Source: Paramacrobiotus metropolitanus
Taxonomy: Eukaryota > Tardigrada > Eutardigrada > Parachela > Macrobiotidae
Assembly (NCBI RefSeq): GCF_019649055.1
Contig: NW_026570223.1
Coordinates: forward strand, 2,976,001-3,040,000
Length of the DNA: 64,000 nt
Direction of reading: 5' to 3'
Of this stretch, positions 43,031-53,797 are shown piece after piece. The translations under genes and the position numbers were made by a program. The notes below the pieces were generated by a model, which did not search any database, was not told the origin of the DNA, and saw nothing but the letters and a program-made list of their open reading frames with translations. The first letter of the stretch is position 1, and each line of letters starts with the position of its first letter.

Positions 43031-45173
43031 GCCGCGAACGGAGGCATACACGGCGGACTGCCGACATTGCATAGAGAATTCCACTCCGCAGGGCAACAGA
43101 CTCCCGTGTGCGGACTGCATCATTTCCTTCTCGGACGAACATACTCCACAAACCGGACGTCGTGACGCGATGCAAGCAGCGGCGTTGTACATAAACGTCG
43201 TCGCTGGGAACATTAGCGCATACCGACGTTTAGCCCGCAGCGAACGTCTAATTAACCAGTTACGGGCCTACGAACAGGATCACTTGTCGGAAATCCAACG
43301 CAACCGCGCTTCCGACCCCGGATGGACTAACACAGTACCACCGACCTTGACGCATCGGCTTCTGGAATACCGCCAGCAACAGGACCTGCGGCGCCAGGAG
43401 GAGGACCGTGCGAAACTTAAGGCAGTCAACGAAAGAATTGCCACCATGAAGGTCCATCCACCACCAACGAAGCACGAACCACAAATCACTGTTCACCTAC
43501 AGCAGCCCACACAAGGCCGCTCAGAGTCGGAACAGGTGCTTCATGACGTGAGAGAAGTGATAGTCGGAGACATTCACCGACCTCTTCAGTCCGCATCAAT
43601 CCAAATGATGATGCGACAGGACGACGGAACCATGAAAATGGTCACTCTTTACCCTGCAACGGCGGAGCAGATGGCAACGATCCCACAAAAGGTCGTTCCA
43701 GTGGTCACACAAACCCAGCCATCTATTCCCCAGGAGATTTCTCAACCTGGATCCTCGGCACAACCAGTTGCCGCGTCGTCGACTCAACAGCGCCGACCGG
43801 CCAAACCATTGGCCGGACACGACCTTCGACATAGGCTCGGACACGACGCTCGACACAGAATCGAGGAACGACGAGCCTCTGCCGGACACGGCAATAGCGA
43901 AGCAACCCGACCTTCACCTGGTAAACGGTCAAGTCCGGAGAAGACGAGCATGGGACTGGTCGTCGACTCAACTAGTAAGTCGAAACGGAACTTCGTCCCA
44001 CCTGAACACCAACCAGGACCGGAAGCCCACATGGCGGAACCGGCAGACAAACCCGAAGAAATGGATGTGGATGTGGCAAATCAGATGGCCTCGATGCCAA
44101 CAGTGCAAGTTCCCAGCCAGGACGACCCTCGCTACGATAACGCCCGACGACAGGGAGTCGAAGTCGTCATGCCACATCCGACCGAACGGACGAACTACAT
44201 TATGAATACCCTGGGATACGAGGAACGACACCGACCACACATTTGGCGAATGGTAGAAAACCTGCGTCAGTTCCTCATCCGATCCGGATTCCAGACCAGA
44301 TTCCAATTGAATAACTGGATGGGCGAGTTCAACATGAACGACCACCCCAACGTGGAACACCCGATCAATCGAGCAAACGCTTTGCCTTCGGTGCATGATC
44401 CGGCACTGTTGGACGTACCTTTGTCCACACCGGAGAGGACGAGTCTAAGTCAGCTCGGACCTCAGGAGTACTCACGCGATCAACTGGAAAGCGTGGCTCA
44501 ATTCGTCATCACCGACGCCCACCCGGCCTTCATCATCGCAGCGGCTCGAGCGGCCCTCGACTTACTGCAGTACTTGCCGGAGGAAGAACCGGGACCAGAA
44601 GATCGAAATGCAACCATTTTGCGGTACGTCTTCGCAGCAAGGCTAGGCAACTACTTTTGCCACTACACGCTGTGGGGAGCACGTCGCACGGCACATATCC
44701 CACCAGAACTGGATACGATCGTCGTACAACTTGGTTCACCCATGCGAAGTATCATCTTGGCAGTTTGGTTACGCGACCTCCTCTACATACAGGAACGGCA
44801 CGCGGCCAGATACGCCTTCCGCAAGGACTTCAAAGACCCAGACGACGATGCGGCCGAATTCGTGAAGTGGTACCGTGAAGAAAAAGCGTTACCTAGTGGA
44901 TTCACCTCTAGACCATATGGAGAAGGGATGTCGGACGACTTGGCACCCGGCGCAGTACCTAACGCGCATAAGCTCCGTAGGAAGGTCCAGAAAGCCAAGA
45001 AGGCGCGGGCGGAACAACCTGGCCAGGAAGACACCCCACAACAAGATGGGCAACCACCAGCGACATGTAAGCCTGACGTCTTCCGGCGCCTTGGTCGACC
45101 ACCACCTAAATCTGACGAAGATGAGGAAGATTACTTCGGCGGAGACCCGCCGATCTCAGTCCCCCTGGGATAA
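43031..45173 (+). CDS. Cys4 / helical protein, last ORF of the giant element
   Basis: The frame is open from the splice acceptor at 43,030 to TAA 45,171-45,173, about 714 codons; the first ATG is at 43,170. The N-terminal part has C-x2-C-x12-C-x2-C (CRHCIENSTPQGNRLPCADC, 43,063-43,122), a likely zinc site that is lost if the ATG at 43,170 is used. A polar Gln/Pro-rich middle follows, then a well-formed helical domain from about 44,200 to 44,870 (WRMVENLRQFLIRSGF, VFAARLGNYFCHYTLWG) and a Lys-rich, acidic tail. No membrane segment. It is intact, like gag and unlike pol. Not recognised. Confidence 0.6.
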
Positions 45174-45399
45174 CAGGTTCCCACATAAGGAACCTGTGGT
45201 CCCACTTCAACAGTAAGGAAGGGACATCGAGCTGAGAAACAGCGAAGTCGAGAACCGACCTGGCGGAGAACCTGCCCGGCTGAGAAACAGCCACGTCGAG
45301 AAACGACATGGAAAACATGAAACGGATACTTTTCTCTTATGGACCCTAAAGCAGACGTGAACCACGAATAAGCCAGAAGCGCCAACCACATAAGTTGGC
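45173..45399 (+). promoter_or_regulatory. CACATAA-loop and AGAAA-loop hairpins at the start of the 3' UTR
   Basis: 45,173-45,197 has a perfect 9-pair stem ACAGGTTCC/GGAACCTGT with loop CACATAA and touches the stop codon of the last ORF. 45,381-45,399 has GCCAAC/GTTGGC with the same loop. Between them lie four short hairpins with loop AGAAA or AGAAC on stems GCTG, GTCG, GGCTG and GTCG (45,231-45,307). Confidence 0.75.
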
Positions 45400-45833
45400 C
45401 GGATTCTTTGGTCGGACGCGGAAACGTGTGGTCAGACCTGGGTATTTCGGTTCTTTCACCGTACCGGTACGTCCTCCAAGGAATCCCCTGGAAAGAACTG
45501 GGCAACCGACCTCAGTTCCCCAGCATGGCATTAGCAGATCGCGAACCAGATCAGAACCACATCTGCTACACCGGAGCCAACAGACGCCCCGGCTTGCTAA
45601 CACAGCATATCGTGAACCACGTCTTGCTACCGAAGGAAATTACCCCGGCCAACCGACTCCGGAGGACAGACCGAGAGGATTACGCTAACATGGTGTCGAA
45701 AACGTTGTTACGTTCTCGACACCATGTTCGCCTGGCACCCGTGGCCGACTTTGGGACCGGGTAACCGACCAGTAACTTTCATCACCGCAGACAGTGGTAT
45801 CCTCATCGGCCCGCAATGTCACATGGTTCGGAA

Positions 45834-46634
45834 TTGACCACAGAAGTCAAAACCGACCTGTTATGACACGACGCTTTGGATTAACCGAAGGCAGGAACGA
45901 AGAACCGGACTCCCGCCCAGAGACCTAACTTCGCAAACCGCGACCTTAACCGTGCCCCGTTACCTCAGTCAACCACAGAAGTTGACCATTCCCGAGGTAA
46001 CTAAAGGAAGTGACGCAGACCGTGTCACAGAACCACGATCCACTACCTTCGTTGACCACGGAAGTCAGCCAATTTTGAGGTAGAACTTGGACCTCCCCCA
46101 ATCACGATTCGGATAACTTAGCCGACCACAGAAGTCGGTGAAGTTTCAACTTTACATCCGAAGGATAAGTCATACAGAAGGATATATCCAATACAGACCG
46201 TGTTGGTTAGCCACGATCTACTACCTGAGTTGACCACGGAAGACAACCATTCCAGAGGTAGATGATCGGAATCAAGACACTCCGGCAACCGGACTCCGGA
46301 GTACAAACCAGCGAGGATTCCGCTAGCATGGCCCGGAACACAGCACTGCGGTGTGTTCAGGACCATGCTTGCCAAGGCACCCACGGTTAACTCCGAGAAA
46401 CGGACGGCCGATAGGATAACAAGTCCCTAAATAACACGGAATCAATTGGACTGCAACGGAACGGACAGTGTCAACTACGACCCGCTACCTAGAATCGACC
46501 ACAGAAGTCGATTTGTCAACGGTAGCCGACCTCAGAAGTCACCATTCGACCAACCGACGTCGACCTGACGGAAGCATATGGAAATTACAAACGGGATGGC
46601 TTTATCGCAGTCTTCACTGACCACAGAAGTCGGT
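45834..46634 (+). repeat. Series of CACAGAA/CACGGAA hairpins, four with a second outer stem
   Basis: Simple hairpins: TTGAC/GTCAA (45,834-45,850), CCGAC/GTCGG (46,122-46,138) and ACTGAC/GTCGGT (46,616-46,634). Compound units pair an outer TACC/GGTA stem around an inner hairpin: 45,959-46,001 (outer GTTACCTC/GAGGTAAC, inner GTCAAC/GTTGAC), 46,043-46,083 (outer CTACCT/AGGTAG, inner GTTGAC/GTCAGC), 46,221-46,261 (outer CTACCT/AGGTAG, inner with one mismatch) and 46,484-46,526 (outer GCTACC/GGTAGC, inner AATCGAC/GTCGATT). Inner loops are CACAGAA or CACGGAA throughout. Confidence 0.8.
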
Positions 46635-47447
46635 AAAGGTGACCGCAAACCGCGACACCTGACTACGATTTTAGTCTGGACGGATTCTCCGTTTGAACCC
46701 GGATCTACAGGCCTCAACCAGGAACCTGTACCTGGAGTCCAACCGCAGTCTCCCCCGGCGGATATCGGATAAACCAACCGATTCACCGGTGACCACGACT
46801 ACGCGCGGCTTGACCGTGCTGCCATTACCTGAAGAGGAACAGCGACGGTGATTTGGCTACTGACGTACCAACGACTCCGCCGCGACCTGCTTCCCCATGT
46901 CTTAATGGAACACCTTAGGCAAACCGTGTTAGGACACACGGCTTGCACCCCCATACAGATCCCTACGGACGTGTGATGTCTTTCCCCAACAGAAGTGGCA
47001 AGGCGTCACAGGTTCGCGGAACCGAACGAAGGAACTCCAAACTAGGGAAGCGAAGTGATCTGATTTTACCTCAGTTTGCATGTTGTAAGGGGATGGGAAC
47101 GGGCAGTCTGACATAAGTCGGGGCCCGACGCACAACTCTGCTGGGGCGCGAGAACCTTACGCCGGTTTGAAACCAAAGAGTCTGTCTTGTGGAGTGGGAT
47201 CACAGAAGTCCCTTGACGCCACAAGCGACCTGGATTGCATGCTGAATGGCCAACAGACGCCATGGGACTGCCGAACTTGACGGAACTCGGACCCGTCCAG
47301 AGGCAAAACCATCGACCCGAACCAGGGCATGTTAGAGGCACGAAAGAGACCATCGCTCCAAACAAAACCTCGCAGAGATCGGATGAGTGCCCAGAGGCTC
47401 GAAACCGACCTCTTGACGGACGGAACCGACCTGGATGAGGAATCACC

Positions 47448-48221
47448 GACCTCAAGTTGGATAACATTACGTCCAACCTCAGGTCGGATAAAGTGGAATA
47501 ACCGACAACAGGTCGGTTATAAGGATGATTCCACCGAAATGGACTTGTACGGCTCCACATTGAGCCTGCATACCGCTTCGGGTGAACACGGAATTACGGA
47601 ATCACCGACCTCAGGTCGGATAACGTTGTAACCGACCTCGGGTCGGACATGAGAAGTAACCGACAACGGGTCGGTGGATGGAAACGCCATCGTAGGGATT
47701 CACGGAAAACGACTTCCGGACGTAAGAATTCGACCTCAATCGACCTGGGATTTGGAGTAACCGACCTCCAGTCGGATACATTATTACCGACCTCAGGTCG
47801 GAGAAACAGTCCAACCGACCACAGAAGTCGGTTAGGAACACCGGATCGTTCGGATTCGCTTGGAACACCAGCGGATCAGCCGAGATACGACCTTCGAACG
47901 GACCCGTTACATGGTAACCGACCTCACGTCGTATAACATTACCACCGACCACGGGTTGGATAACATCATACCCGACCTCCAGTCGGACATCAAGAGCCAC
48001 AGATAACAGGTCGGTGAAGGATCACCAAACTGAAGATTGGAACTAGAAACGACCTCGAAATGGACGAATCCGACCTAACGGGACTTGTTTGGCCCCACAT
48101 GGGCCTAAATCACACGAGTTACCGAGGTCGACCATGGAGGTGCGTTATCACCGACCTCAGGTCGGATAACATTGCGACCGACCTCAGGTCGAATATCCAT
48201 CCCAACCGACAACAGGTCGGA
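47448..48221 (+). repeat. Array of short palindromes ACCGACC(TCA)GGTCGG
   Basis: At least a dozen interrupted palindromes of the form CCGACCTCAGGTCGG or CCGACAACAGGTCGG lie in under 800 bp, often followed by ATAACATT. They have variants that mostly keep pairing, plus one CACAGAA hairpin with a 7-pair stem AACCGAC/GTCGGTT at 47,813-47,833. The spacing is irregular, so it is not a simple satellite. Confidence 0.8.
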
Positions 48222-49195
48222 TGACAACAGCGAATCATCAGCGGATGGACGGAGCAACAAATTCCGACCGGACCTTCGAGCCAGTTCGCCTCGGAAAAGT
48301 CTTAACCAGGCTCGTGGTAGCAGATTTAACGGTTTTAAACCGACCACATTCCATCGGCATTACCACTTGGCGACCACAGAAGTCGCATGACACAAGTACG
48401 GTTTTGTCCGACCTGACTTTCTGGAATTCGGGACTTAGCCGAAATCCCTTGCCGCCGGTTAACTTGCCGGTAGGCCGACCTTGGTCCGACGACCTTGGTC
48501 CATTCTCCCTAATCAGAGAGGATGCTTCGGCATTCGCAACAGCGACAGTGCCTCTCACTCCGGAACGGATGAACACGAGTCGGATGTAAGTGTCAGCCGT
48601 GCTTACCCGACCTCGTACGGATTTGCCGGTTACGTTGGGTAACCCGGGAACCGACGCCCCGGACCTGATACGCCGGATTGCATTTAGACAGGAGACCACC
48701 CCGTGGAAACCCAAGACCCGTGGACGTCATCCTAGTCGGAATAAGCCCCCGGACAGATCTTTTTTTTAGTATTTTTGTACATTTTCTAACAAACGGAATT
48801 GTATTTTACTTAGAATCTCTAACCAGATCTGTTTTGCATTTACTTTTTGCTCACTGGAATTGTGATTAAACTTTATTACATTTTTATTTCGCGCTGTTAA
48901 CCGTCATTACATTTCTCTTTTACTTTCTCCGCGAGCCAACAGAAGCAAGATGCCAGGCCAACAGAAGCAATACCGGTCCAACAACGAACCCCGAGCGGCT
49001 TCCAGATTTGCGGCCGTGAGTTGCTTGCCTCTCATGGATCTGGAGGTGAAGGATGGGACGGGCAACAGACACCGGACTCCCATTGGAAGAGGACGCGTAC
49101 CGGCGACCCCACATGGGTCGACCGGAGAGGTGCGACACTGGTGCGGTACTGAGTCGGAGCATCCTCGCAGGAGCTCGGATTCCCGCCCAGAGGCA

Positions 49196-49646
49196 TGTTA
49201 GAGGCACGACAGCCTGCGTGATAGATACGCCACTTTGCGTATGCGTATCACTGCACACAGGCTGATTCGCCCTCTCTTGTACGTACGTGAGTGGCTGCAC
49301 TGCACTCTCCGCCTATGCGGATACACCGCGGGCGCACTCACTGAGCATACTTGCTCTCTCGCTCCTCTCTCTCGCTGTATGACTCAGCGCATATACGCTC
49401 GCGTTGGATACGAGTCCAGTCTGCGCACTCACATTCCATGTGTCTGGACAGCGTGACGCCGTTGCCGCCAGCACATTTCTTTCTCTACATTTCATTACGC
49501 TCTAGAACTAGCTCGCAGCAACTTGACTTGCTGATTTCTGCCAGACACTGGCCTTTGTTGTGTTTTTCCCCGCATTCACGCGGCATTTGCTCCACTTTAT
49601 TTGTACAATAAAGTCATCTGTGAGCTCTCTGTGCTTGCCTGTCACA
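49196..49646 (+). repeat. 3' LTR
   Basis: 451 bp, two mismatches to the 5' LTR (49,260 and 49,493). Its AATAAA at 49,607-49,612 would end the genomic transcript. Confidence 0.92.
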
Positions 49647-49650
49647 GTTT

Positions 49651-51321
49651 AACAGTTATTTTCAAATTAACCGAATTGCGGATAAAGCTCTCAAAATAAT
49701 TTTTCAAACAAAGTAATCAAAACCGCACTCCGCTAAATTACTTATTGCCGGTAGATAAATTGTAAAAAAAAGATGTTAGTAGTGGTCACTAGGCTATGGA
49801 TAGTCAATAGATCCCATCGGTAGGCCGCATACGCAGAGCATTTGTTATCCAGCAACAGACAAATACGACTTACCGCGGTTTTGTGGCGAAGCGATCCCTT
49901 GTACCGATTCAAACTTCCTTCTGTCAGCCGTTGCAATGTCCACAGCACTGAAGGTCTCCCAGTAATCATACTCCCTTTCAGTGTCCGGCCAAGGCATTAC
50001 ATTACACTACACGTAGTGTATAATGTGCTGTGGTTCGGCAGTGTCTTAACTCTCTTTGATCAGCGCCTTCGCGTCGTGGACATTGTGCGACGAGTACTGT
50101 ACATTGTACAAGCGAACCATTACGGCCATTATCCGCATTTGAGGACGATTATGATAGTACATCCGGTTTCCAATTAGAACATGCCCAAATCTATTTTATA
50201 TAGCAAATGCAATCAAGAATATTTCATTACTTTGCATTCATGTAAACTGAAAAATTAAAAACAAATACAGTAAATATGTATTACACACCCAGAAGAATCC
50301 GAAGTGGTCGAATTGTACGAGTATATAAAACAAATGTGGACTATTCCATTTAACACATTTAGGGATGTGTGATTAGGCACTGTTAGTTTATCGTCCTTTT
50401 TATAGTCTTATATGGAATAATTCAAGCGTGTTAAAATTAAATTCACATCATCATCAATTAAGATGTCGGTCAACTGGTTAGTTCAGATATTTCGTTTTTT
50501 CTCATGTTTCTTACGTTTACTTACCTTGCGTTTCTTCTTTGCCCGTGTTTGTCTTCGATATATCTTTAAGCGCTGACGTCGAAAGAGAAGCGGTCTGTTT
50601 AGAACGGCGCATAAAATCAAACATGCCGCGTACAACATTAATTTTCTTGGTTAGCAGTATTTAGCAATGTTGTTCACTAAACAAAGGCCATTTGCCTGTA
50701 TAACTATTTCAATAGTTCCACACGTACTTTACTGAAAACAAACCGGAATACAGTAGACTTAGAGGTCACTGTTTACTGTTGAGCTCTCGACTTTCATCGA
50801 TAAATGGCTTTCATACTTTGGAATACTTCTAACAGTGAATTAGTTTAATTCCAATAAAGAAACCAACAATTTAATATACACGATACGCACGAACGGCACA
50901 ATTATGAACAATGCTCCTCTCTGCATTATACACACCCATCCGTAAATTAACTGTTCAAATGAAACTATCGGCAATGAATATGCTTGAAATTCAGTTCTTA
51001 CACAAATTAACACAAGCAGCCGCAGCCAAAACGTCAGTCACAACCTGCTTAAGCCTAGAATTTGTTGCCTCCGCAAATGTACATTTATTGAGCATACTCT
51101 GCGTTCTATCGCTCTTGACCTGGCATCCTGTAAAACGATTTCTGGTGCTATTTAATTCTCACAAAGGGCTAAAAAACAGGAAAGTGACCATGTATTTGGC
51201 ATTTGCCATACATTTACCGTTAACATAAGAGCTCAACTTGAGAGAACACCATGATAAAAGAGAAACCCAAGAAAGAAACTTACGCTTAAATCGTCAGCAT
51301 CATTCTCGTCGCTGTTTTTGT
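49651..51321. other. Spacer with one possible minus-strand exon
   Basis: Mostly non-coding. On the minus strand 50,624-50,525 reads from an ATG (MFDFMRRSKQTASLST) to TQ and ends at a strong donor GTAAGT. That is a plausible first exon of 33 codons plus one base, but I found no convincing partner exon. A plus-strand frame at 50,911-51,228 shows no recognisable motif. Confidence 0.3.
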
Positions 51322-52621
51322 TCATATGCTGAAATTGATTTCATGCGAATATACTGGTCTCAGCGATCCTTTATAGATCTCGAACTCGACTTCAAAGAGC
51401 CGACAAAGGGCTTGCACCACAACAATTTCATCCGGAGACAACAAGTCGGAATCGATACATACTCTATCTCCAGTCGAACATACATTATGAGCCTGGTCGG
51501 CAGCTTTCCGATAGATATTCTCCACTAAATTTTCCAGACGGTTAAATATGTCCACAGAAATCAGTTTCTTCCCCTCGTCATTAGCAACTTCTAACAACTG
51601 TTCTTTGAAATAATCGTGTTCTTTCAAGAGTTTCCACAGTTCAGCGTGTTTATCTAAAAATTGTTGTAACTGTTAAAAATTAGCGTTTAATCGAAATCTG
51701 CTCAGCAACGACTTCCTCAAGGGCAGCAGCATAAAATACGATCTGATTTTAATTAACCTACGATCTAACTCCAAGCATTATTACTTTACTGCTAACTTCA
51801 TATGCCATACAATAATGCAGACAATCTCTACTCTACCCTAATTAAGCAAAATACTCTGCCACTACTGCTTACCGAAGGGGGAAGGTTTCCTGTAAGCGTT
51901 TTCCCGCTCAAGATGTTTTCTCCACATCAGTTTGGGGTGCAGGCCTGCAAAACCAGCATAAATTAAAATTAAAAAAAACACCACAATATTAGCAATCAAA
52001 ACTTGAACCGCTTTGTTCTTGCCTTACTTACCTTTGGGTAATTTCTTTGTCATTTCATACTCCTGAACCCAGTCGTCTTCCAAGTGATCGATAACACCTC
52101 GAATATGAAGAGCGCGCGACAAAAAAAGAATCTGAGTGTTCTTCTCTCCTAACTGAAACCGATGGATTCTAGTCATCGCCTTGATCTCCTTGTCCAGTGC
52201 ACTAATCAGCCTGTCGTTGTCAGTATCCTTTGCACGAGTTTCTCTTCTCAAATCCACCAGCTCTTTCTCCAAATTACTGGAATACATTTTTGGACGAACT
52301 GCGGAGACAAAAGTTGTATGGAAGAAACGTGCCGGGCTCCAACGCTAAACAAACGAAATGCTTCTAGTGTAAAGTGTTAACTTTCGTTAGTGTAAAGAAA
52401 ACTAAAGGCATCGCGTGGAAACGCACTCACAAAGCCTCAAAGGCAAAAAACGCCCTACTACGCTTACAAATGATAATGGTCAATGGGAACAAATAAAAAA
52501 CATGAAAAGGAAAAGTTAAAATCATTATAAATACAACACTTAAAAGTAAAATCCCATTAGATAACGTTACATGATTACAACAAAACGAAAGCCAATGTGA
52601 TTTGTTACCTCTGCCGTCCAT
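51322..52621 (-). CDS. Unrecognised small gene B, paralog of gene A in inverted orientation
   Basis: Exons on the minus strand: 52,621-52,609 (MDGR), 52,298-52,032, 51,944-51,873 and 51,653-51,322. All have GT..AG borders and a matching phase (one base carried over at each junction). The product is about 228 residues. It shares with gene A the stretch ending LPKGL, then WKLLKEHDYFK, and the block from KKLISVDIF to FEIYKG; the overall resemblance is moderate, so the duplication is old. Helical, charged, no known domain. Its last exon ends at TGA 51,322 in this model; a GTAAGT just downstream leaves room for a longer version. Confidence 0.6.
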
Positions 52622-52799
52622 CCTCGATATGCTCCCACGTCCCGAGGGAGAACTTCATAAATATCATGTGCGATCTATAAAGTGAAACTTCTCGTGATGT
52701 GATTTAGTAAAAATGCGTGCAGTTTCATCGATTCAAAGTTATGGAAACCATTTGCCTGTCGAAATCCACAACTCAGTCAGCTGCTGCTTACGGTCTTAC

Positions 52800-52865
52800 C
52801 TTCGAGGCACGGCTGGATAGTTGTTTCACAAGAACATTAGTAATACGGACAGAAGGCAGTGCCAT
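52800..52865 (-). pseudogene. Isolated ATP-synthase-alpha-like first exon
   Basis: Minus-strand ATG at 52,865 reads 22 codons (MALPSVRITNVLVKQLSSRA, then SK) to a GTAAGA donor at 52,799. It is the same length and phase as exon 1 at 10,627-10,684/11,687-11,694, and the last bases match with mostly transition differences. The sequence is basic, without acids, and resembles the mitochondrial presequence of F1 alpha (SVR followed by a basic helix). No further ATP synthase exons were found downstream on this strand; gene B follows instead, as gene A does in the other copy. Whether it belongs to ATP synthase or to gene B is open. Confidence 0.45.
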
Positions 52866-53638
52866 TTTGCGATTAATTACAAGAAATTCGCTTACATTCA
52901 GTTAAAGAAACAATACTGAGATGGCAGAGTGGAATAAACCTGGAGCTTTCCCGTTAATGGCAGATTGAAGTTCCGTAGTCCGTTCTAACGAACGCAATAT
53001 GAAACACGAAAGTGTGTAGAACGGTGGAACCGTGTGACTCATGTTTCATATTAGACCAGATGCGCATAGGCGCTTCGGGGACTTACTTACATCGAATTTC
53101 ACCATGCACCTACATACAAAGTAAGCAAAACCGCGCCCTTTTGCACGGCTTCCGTGTAAGTCTGTACGTGTAAAACCACACCGTGTGCGCACTACATGGC
53201 CACCGCACTTACATACAGACCGCACATATAATTAAACCGGAAGTAGAGTACTGTACTGTACTTTAGATACGATAATTAAAGTCGAGAAATTATTATTAAT
53301 TATACATACTGTAAAGCAATATGAAAATGTGAAACATGCACCTGCTGAAAATGAAACAAAAAGTATGCTACAAACGTAGCGTGGAATGCAGGGTGATGTT
53401 AAAAATTTGAATACCACAAAAATATTAAAATAATAAACAATAAAGGTGCTAGCACGTTCACACAAGCTCAATGCGGGAACGCGCTGTATTACAAACTGAA
53501 ATTCCACAACAAATTTACGTTACTGTTCTGCTGCAACGTACACTTCCACGATAAACAACCAAATTAAAACTAACCCAGTTTATATCGTTTATGTCAATAA
53601 GTTATTTAAAACGAAAATTATCACATACCAGACGCGTG

Positions 53639-53797
53639 CTATCCAGCATTATGGGTAGCAGCGCTACCGAAGAACAAGCTCAGAGCGCAGTCAACATATC
53701 CACCAGCTGGGTAGCCAGCAAGCAGAGTTCCCTGCGATGCAATGGTAGCAGCAAATAACAAGAACATTACAGATTTTAAAAGAAAGCCCAGATGCAT
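53639..53797 (-). CDS. Possible small secreted peptide, 52 residues
   Basis: Minus-strand ATG at 53,797 to TAG 53,639. It starts MHLGFLLKSVMFLLFAATIA, a good signal-peptide profile, followed by a short Gly/Ala-rich mature part (GYPAGGYVDCALSLFFGSAA). Unknown family; the chance of a random ORF is real. Confidence 0.3.
   Translation of the reverse strand: MHLGFLLKSVMFLLFAATIASQGTLLAGYPAGGYVDCALSLFFGSAATHNAG

Larger units (their letters stand above)
45174..49195 (+). other. 4-kb 3' untranslated region of the giant element
   Basis: No long open frame on either strand, in contrast to the rest of the element. It is filled with short inverted repeats built on ACCGACC...GGTCGG and with loop-conserved hairpins. 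No clear polypurine tract is visible next to the 3' LTR (the sequence there is CCCGCCCAGAGGCA), which is unusual for an LTR element. Confidence 0.65.
18126..49646 (+). mobile_element. Giant Ty3/gypsy-like LTR retrotransposon, 31.5 kb
   Basis: Two 451-bp LTRs (18,126-18,576 and 49,196-49,646), each TGTT...CA, enclose 30,619 bp. GTTT lies directly outside each end (18,122-18,125 and 49,647-49,650). The plus strand carries gag, protease, reverse transcriptase, RNase H and integrase in Ty3/gypsy order, then about 12 kb of extra coding sequence and a 4-kb 3' untranslated region. Known LTR elements are mostly 5-12 kb; only a few giants such as plant Ogre or planarian Burro approach this size. Pol and the 3' ORFs hold many frameshifts, and a second transposon sits at 41,045-42,326. 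Confidence 0.9.

Noticed and set aside
31600-45173. Envelope gene after integrase
   Set aside because: No signal peptide, furin-type site or transmembrane anchor in any of the 3' ORFs; the products are soluble helical, acidic or Cys4 proteins.
47448-48221. CRISPR-like array
   Set aside because: Animal DNA, irregular spacing, palindromes of different sequence and no unique spacers; it belongs to the retrotransposon 3' UTR.
48920-49300. 126-codon minus-strand frame over the 3' LTR border
   Set aside because: It crosses the LTR edge and has no recognisable protein features.
51322-51380. A 26-base intron near the end of gene B that would extend the protein
   Set aside because: Far below the size spliceosomes handle in animals; the TGA at 51,322 is accepted instead.
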